Assembly (NCBI RefSeq): GCF_024168825.1
Contig: NZ_JALJWH010000001.1
Coordinates: 806,001 to 870,000 of the forward strand
Length of the DNA: 64,000 nucleotides
Source of the DNA: Paenarthrobacter sp. A20
GTDB lineage: Bacteria > Actinomycetota > Actinomycetes > Actinomycetales > Micrococcaceae
Direction of reading: 5' to 3'
The position numbers and the translations under genes are program-made. Shown one piece after another: positions 59,938 to 64,000 of this stretch. The notes below the pieces were generated by a model that worked only from the letters and a program-made list of their open reading frames with translations, did not search any database and had not been told where the DNA came from. The stretch's first letter is position 1. Each line of letters starts with the position of its first letter.

Positions 59938-61345
59938 GACCGCACCCAGCGTCCCCGAAGCATCAGTCCTGCCGATGTTCCAGAACGTCACCAGCCCGTA
60001 CGACCAGCGGGTGGTGGGCGCCGTTCCGCTGACCGATGCCACCGCCGTCGAGAGTGTCCTGAATGCTGCCCGCACGGGAGCCAAAGTGGCAGCGGGTCTC
60101 TCCCGGGACGCGCGGGGAAAGATACTCGACAGGGCAGCCGCCCTGATGGAAGACCGGCGCGATCTCTTTGCCGAAACCATCGTCGCTGAAGCTGGCAAGA
60201 CCGTGAGGCAGGCCCGTAAAGAGGTCCTGCGTGCCATCAATACGCTGCGGCTTTCAGCGGCAGAAACCCGCCGCAACGCCGGTGAAGTCATTCCCTTTGA
60301 CGCCTACGAAGGCTCCGAGGACCGGCTGGGCTGGTTCTCCCGTGAACCGCTGGGCATCATCCTGGCAATCACGCCCTTCAACGATCCCCTCAACCTGGTA
60401 GCCCACAAGGTGGGACCGGCCATTGCAGGCGGAAACGCCGTTATCCTCAAACCGTCGGCCCTCACTCCCCTCTCCGCGCAGCTTCTCACCGAGGCACTCC
60501 TGGAGGCCGGACTCCCCCAGGACGTCCTCACGGTGGTCCATGGAGACCGCGGGATTGCCCGGGAAATCATCGCTGCGAGGGACGTCCGGATGGTGTCGTT
60601 CACCGGCGGGTTCGCCACCGGAGAGGACATCGCCTCAACAGCCGGGCTGAAGAAGCTCTCCATGGACCTGGGCGGAAACGCGCCGGTCATCATCATGGCT
60701 GACGCCAACCTCCAGGAAGCCGTGGCTTCCTGCGTTTCCGGCGCATTCTGGGCCGCAGGCCAAAACTGCGTGGGTGTTCAACGAATCCTGGTCGACAAGT
60801 CCATCTACGTCGAATTCCGGGAGCTCTTCCTCGCCGCGACCAACAAACTGGTCGTTGGCGACCCCTCCGACGAACTGACGGACGTGGGGCCCATGATCAC
60901 CTCGCGGTCCCTGGAAGATGTCCGGACCAAAGTCCACGAGGCGGTGGAGCACGGTGCAGTTGTTCTGACAGGAAACCAAGCTGCCGGGAACATCCTCCAC
61001 CCCACGGTTCTTGAAGACGTTCCGGAGGACAGCCGCTTGTGGTCCGAGGAAGTGTTCGGCCCGCTGGTGATGCTCCGCCCTGTGGACTCCCTGGAGGAAG
61101 CGATCGGGATTGCCAACTCCATCGAGTTCAGTCTCCATGCCGGGATCTTCACCGCCTCCCTTGGCGATGCGATGAAAGCAGCCAAGGAAATCCAGGCCGG
61201 GGGTGTCATGATCAACGACTCATCGGACTACCGGTTCGACGGCATGCCTTTCGGCGGATTCAAATACGGAAGCCTGGGCCGTGAAGGCGTTCACTTCGCC
61301 TACGAGGAAATGACCCAGCCCAAAGTCATCTGCATCAAGAACTGA
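59930..61345 (+). CDS. Aldehyde dehydrogenase family protein (candidate aspartate-semialdehyde oxidase)
   Basis: A 471-residue NAD(P)-dependent aldehyde dehydrogenase. The catalytic Cys280 is in [10 protein letters not shown], the general-base Glu region is [13 protein letters not shown], and the NAD site is [37 protein letters not shown]. It resembles lactaldehyde/phosphonoacetaldehyde/succinate-semialdehyde dehydrogenases, which act on small anionic aldehydes. It overlaps the preceding gene by 8 bp. Oxidation of aspartate semialdehyde to aspartate would link its two neighbours; this is inferred. Confidence 0.85.
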   Translation: MPKTAPSVPEASVLPMFQNVTSPYDQRVVGAVPLTDATAVESVLNAARTGAKVAAGLSRDARGKILDRAAALMEDRRDLFAETIVAEAGKTVRQARKEVLRAINTLRLSAAETRRNAGEVIPFDAYEGSEDRLGWFSREPLGIILAITPFNDPLNLVAHKVGPAIAGGNAVILKPSALTPLSAQLLTEALLEAGLPQDVLTVVHGDRGIAREIIAARDVRMVSFTGGFATGEDIASTAGLKKLSMDLGGNAPVIIMADANLQEAVASCVSGAFWAAGQNCVGVQRILVDKSIYVEFRELFLAATNKLVVGDPSDELTDVGPMITSRSLEDVRTKVHEAVEHGAVVLTGNQAAGNILHPTVLEDVPEDSRLWSEEVFGPLVMLRPVDSLEEAIGIANSIEFSLHAGIFTASLGDAMKAAKEIQAGGVMINDSSDYRFDGMPFGGFKYGSLGREGVHFAYEEMTQPKVICIKN

Positions 61346-61388
61346 TGGCCTGGTGGTGGACTGCGGACCCAGTCCACCACCAGGCCAT
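61345..61388 (+). terminator. Strong intra-operon hairpin after the aldehyde dehydrogenase gene
   Basis: A perfect 18-bp stem (61345-61362 with 61371-61388), loop 8 nt, begins on the last base of the stop codon. No T-run follows, so it is more likely an attenuator, processing or stability element than a full terminator. The aspartase gene starts 41 bp later. Confidence 0.55.
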
Positions 61389-61428
61389 CCACTGGCACAG
61401 GACCGTTCCCGAAAGGACTGCACCCCCT

Positions 61429-62817
61429 ATGACGTATCGCCTCGAATCAGATTCCCTGGGATCCATCCGCGTCCCAGCCGATGCCTTGTGGGGCGCCCAC
61501 ACTGCCCGGGCCCTGGACAATTTCCCCATCAGCGGGATCCCCGTGTCCCGGTATCCCGGACTGGTGGTGGCCCTGGCCCAGGTAAAGCGCGCGGCCGCCC
61601 ACGCCAACTCCGGCCTTGGAGTCCTGGATCCCGCCATAGCCACCGCGGTCAGCCACGCCTGCCGGGACATCGAACAAGGGCAGCATCACCAGCACTTCTG
61701 CGTGGACATGATCCAGGGCGGCGCCGGGACAAGCACCAATATGAACGCCAACGAGGTCATCGCAAACGTAGCCCTGGAGACCATGGGCCACCCCCGTGGC
61801 AGCTACCAGCATCTGCACCCCATCGACCACGTGAACAAATGCCAGTCGACCAACGATGTCTACCCCACCGCCATCAAGCTCGCACTGATCACCGCCGTGC
61901 AGGACCTTGACCACGAACTAGGCCAATTGACGCAGTCTATGCGGGAGAAAGGGGCCGCCTTCGCCCTCGTGGTGAAGATAGGGCGCACCCAGCTGCAGGA
62001 CGCCGTCCCCATGACGCTCGGTCAGGAGTTTGGAGCCTTTGCCGCCACGATTGAGGAAGACAGATGCCGGCTGAGGGAGTCCGCGGGGCTCATGCTCGAA
62101 TGCAGTCTGGGAGCAACCGCGATCGGGACAGGGATCACGGCCGAGCCCGGCTACCGGGAGCGCGTCGTTGATGCCCTTTCCGAAATTTCCGGGCTGCCCC
62201 TGGTACCGGCGACTGACCTGCTGGAGGCGACATCCGACGTCGGGGTTTTCATGCATGTATCCGGGATGCTCAAGCGATCGGCCATCAAGATCTCCAAAAT
62301 CAGCAGCGACCTGAGACTGCTGTCCAGCGGTCCGCAAAATGGCTTCGGGGAGATCCAATTACCACCCCGCCAGGCGGGGTCATCCATCATGCCGGGCAAA
62401 GTAAATCCGGTGATTCCCGAGACCCTGAACCAGATCGCTTTTGCGGTTGCTGGTGCGGATACCACCGTCACCATGGCCGCCGACAACGGCCAGTTGCAAC
62501 TGAATGCCTTTGAACCCGTCATGGCCCATGCCCTTTTGCAGGGCTTTTCCTGGCTCACCAACGGCGCGAGGATTCTCAGGACCCACTGCGTCCAGGGCAT
62601 CACGGCAAACGAGGAACTGCTTGGTGGGCGGGCTGCGGGCTCTGCTGGACTGGCCACCGCGCTGATACCCGCCCTTGGCTACGCAGCCGCTGCGGAGGTG
62701 GCCAATCGTGCGTTGAGTGGACGCATGGCAGTGGTCGATGCCGTCACATCGATGGGACTCATGGAACGGGACGCCGCCCAAATGATCCTTGAGGGCGCCT
62801 CTGCGTACGGACGCTGA
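61429..62817 (+). CDS. aspA: Aspartate ammonia-lyase (fumarase/aspartase superfamily)
   Basis: A 462-residue enzyme that deaminates L-aspartate to fumarate. The signature GSSIMPGKVNP starts at residue 317. GTSTNMNANEVIANVALE and KCQSTNDVYPTAIKLALI are aspartase/fumarase substrate-site blocks, and KIGRTQLQDAVPMTLGQEFGAFA follows. The K-I-G-R-T-Q-L-Q-D-A-V-P form favours aspartase over fumarase. ATG 61429 follows GAAAGGA. It is the third enzyme of the plus-strand operon and makes fumarate for the TCA cycle. Confidence 0.88.
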   Translation: MTYRLESDSLGSIRVPADALWGAHTARALDNFPISGIPVSRYPGLVVALAQVKRAAAHANSGLGVLDPAIATAVSHACRDIEQGQHHQHFCVDMIQGGAGTSTNMNANEVIANVALETMGHPRGSYQHLHPIDHVNKCQSTNDVYPTAIKLALITAVQDLDHELGQLTQSMREKGAAFALVVKIGRTQLQDAVPMTLGQEFGAFAATIEEDRCRLRESAGLMLECSLGATAIGTGITAEPGYRERVVDALSEISGLPLVPATDLLEATSDVGVFMHVSGMLKRSAIKISKISSDLRLLSSGPQNGFGEIQLPPRQAGSSIMPGKVNPVIPETLNQIAFAVAGADTTVTMAADNGQLQLNAFEPVMAHALLQGFSWLTNGARILRTHCVQGITANEELLGGRAAGSAGLATALIPALGYAAAAEVANRALSGRMAVVDAVTSMGLMERDAAQMILEGASAYGR

Positions 62818-62818
62818 G

Positions 62819-63268
62819 TTACTGCGATACCCGTCGAATCACGTTGGACAGGGTCATGGCAGTGACGGTGTTGGTCACGCCGGGGAGGGCAGAAATCTGC
62901 TCCCAAATCTCCTGCACCCTGCCATGGGATCGGGCTTCGACGCGCACGATCAAATCAAAGTCACCGCTCAGCACATCACACAGAACGATTTCGGGAATCG
63001 CCCTGAGCTCACTCAGAACATCGGCTCCCCGCATGCGGTCTTTCCGGTAGACCATCAGGAATGCAGACACAAGATCCTGGGTCCCTACTCCGGCCACGAC
63101 GGTATAACCCTGGATGTAGCCCTGCCGCTCCATGCGCTCGATCCGCTGGCGGACAGCATTCCTGGAAAGCAGGACCTTTCCGGCCAGCTCGGCGTGCGGG
63201 ACACGGGCGTTCTTGGTGAGCTCCGAAAGGATCCTCTGATCGATGCCGTCCAGGCCCGCACGCTCCAT
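62819..63268 (-). CDS. Lrp/AsnC family transcriptional regulator
   Basis: A 149-residue regulator. The N-terminal HTH (LDGIDQRILSELTKNARVPHAELAGKVLLSRNAVRQRIERMERQGYIQGYT) and C-terminal RAM effector domain (DVLSGDFDLIVRVEARSHGRVQEIWEQISALPGVTNTVTAMTL) are standard. Its gene is convergent with the aspartase, 1 bp from its stop. It is the likely amino-acid-responsive regulator of the locus. Confidence 0.92.
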   Translation of the reverse strand: MERAGLDGIDQRILSELTKNARVPHAELAGKVLLSRNAVRQRIERMERQGYIQGYTVVAGVGTQDLVSAFLMVYRKDRMRGADVLSELRAIPEIVLCDVLSGDFDLIVRVEARSHGRVQEIWEQISALPGVTNTVTAMTLSNVIRRVSQ

Positions 63269-63338
63269 GAATCCCTTCCCAGTAAAAGCCCCTCAGGAGC
63301 CCAGAAGCTCCTGCCCTGACCGAAAGGCCACGAAGAAG

Positions 63339-64000
63339 ATGATACGTCCAGAGCACCACAAACCACTCCCGGGGGCCTACTCGTGCATCCTGTTCGACAT
63401 GGATGGCACGCTGGTGGACTCGGCCAAGGGAGTCACCGCCAGTGCGGCAGAAGCGCTGGCCTCCGTGGGAGCCACCGTGCCAGGTCCTGACCAGTTGCGC
63501 CGGTTCGTGGGACCGCCCATGATGGACTCGTTCCGGAGCGTCGTTGGGCTGGACGAGAACGTGGCGAAGGTTGCTCTCCAGCACTACCGGGCGGCCTACG
63601 CCAGGACCGGAGCTGCCCAGGCCCAGCTCTACGACGGTGTTGAGGCGCTCCTTCATCAATTGCACTTACGGGGCATCCCCATGGCGGTGGCAACGTCGAA
63701 AGTAGAGGACCAAGCCATCAGGCTGACCCGCCACTTTGGCGTAGCCCACTACTTTGCGGATGTCTGTGGCGCGTCCGATACCCTGGGCCGGTCGCGCAAA
63801 GACGATGTGATCGCGGAATCGCTGAACCGGCTCCGTTCACGCGGCGTCGACACATCGCGGCCCGTCATGGTGGGCGACCGGATATACGACGTTGAGGGAG
63901 CAGCCAGCTTCCGGATACCTGCCATCTTCGCGCTCTGGGGCTACGGGGAACCCGGCGAATCCGTCCACGCCGCTGCTACCGCGTCTTCTCCCGGCGAACT
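63339..64000 (+). CDS. HAD superfamily phosphatase (partial, runs off the right edge)
   Basis: At least 220 residues are visible with no stop before the window end. Motif I is ILFDMDGTLVDSAKG (nucleophile Asp and the following DxT), motif II AVATSKVEDQA, motif III Lys near GRSRKDDVI and motif IV VMVGDRIYDVEGA. The alpha-helical cap between motifs I and II fits phosphoglycolate-phosphatase/PpaX-like enzymes. AAGAAG precedes ATG 63339. It is divergent from the AsnC gene, 70 bp away, and may not belong to the amino-acid locus. Confidence 0.88.
   Translation, partial: MIRPEHHKPLPGAYSCILFDMDGTLVDSAKGVTASAAEALASVGATVPGPDQLRRFVGPPMMDSFRSVVGLDENVAKVALQHYRAAYARTGAAQAQLYDGVEALLHQLHLRGIPMAVATSKVEDQAIRLTRHFGVAHYFADVCGASDTLGRSRKDDVIAESLNRLRSRGVDTSRPVMVGDRIYDVEGAASFRIPAIFALWGYGEPGESVHAAATASSPGE

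Overview
The window is chromosomal DNA from a high-GC actinobacterium. Gene content and protein style (an S6–SSB–S18–L9 ribosomal block, AztD-like protein, DUF6297 permease, MprAB-type two-component pair, LPxTG pili) point to Micrococcaceae, most likely Arthrobacter or Paenarthrobacter. This assignment is an inference; no rRNA gene or phylogenetic marker was compared. Genes are dense and in short operons, often with ATGA stop/start overlaps.

Layout. 1-5.7 kb: end of a membrane protein, then a sortase-assembled pilus locus (large LPESG adhesin, SpaA-type major pilin, class C sortase). 5.8-9.7 kb: small membrane proteins, a MATE exporter, an ABM-domain protein, a GNAT enzyme and a DoxX protein. 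9.71-11.17 kb: an IS110-family element inserted into an extragenic palindromic repeat array. Its 5' non-coding end carries segments that read as the target and donor guides of a bridge RNA. 11.3-17.8 kb: an AztD-like zinc chaperone behind a Zur-like box, an orphan PEP-enzyme phosphohistidine domain, a thioesterase, an endonuclease/phosphatase protein and an MprAB-type system. 17.8-26 kb: a sugar catabolic locus with a GntR regulator, split transketolase, MHS transporter, TIM-barrel isomerase, SDR, DhaKL kinase and RpiB. Its divergent promoter and the gntR promoter share an operator-like motif, and the enzyme set fits tetritol/tetrulose use ending in erythrose 4-phosphate.

26-45 kb: dnaB, a 590-bp non-coding stretch upstream of it packed with DnaA-box-like 9-mers, two small membrane proteins with L7/L12-like modules, esterases, a CoA-transferase/HMG-CoA-lyase pair and assorted single genes. 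45-48 kb: rplI, rpsR, ssb and rpsF (minus strand), then tRNA-Leu(GAG). 48-55.9 kb: membrane proteins, an amino-acid permease, an M18 aminopeptidase, a Tat-exported intradiol-dioxygenase-like lipoprotein, a stand-alone YqfO-like protein coupled to a cyclase/hydrolase, and two IclR regulators.

55.9-64 kb: a divergent amino-acid catabolic locus. A racemase and an amino-acid permease run one way. An ACT-less homoserine dehydrogenase, an aldehyde dehydrogenase and an aspartase run the other way, closed by an AsnC regulator. Read together they form a plausible route from (D/L-)homoserine to aspartate semialdehyde, aspartate and fumarate plus ammonia. A HAD phosphatase runs off the right edge.
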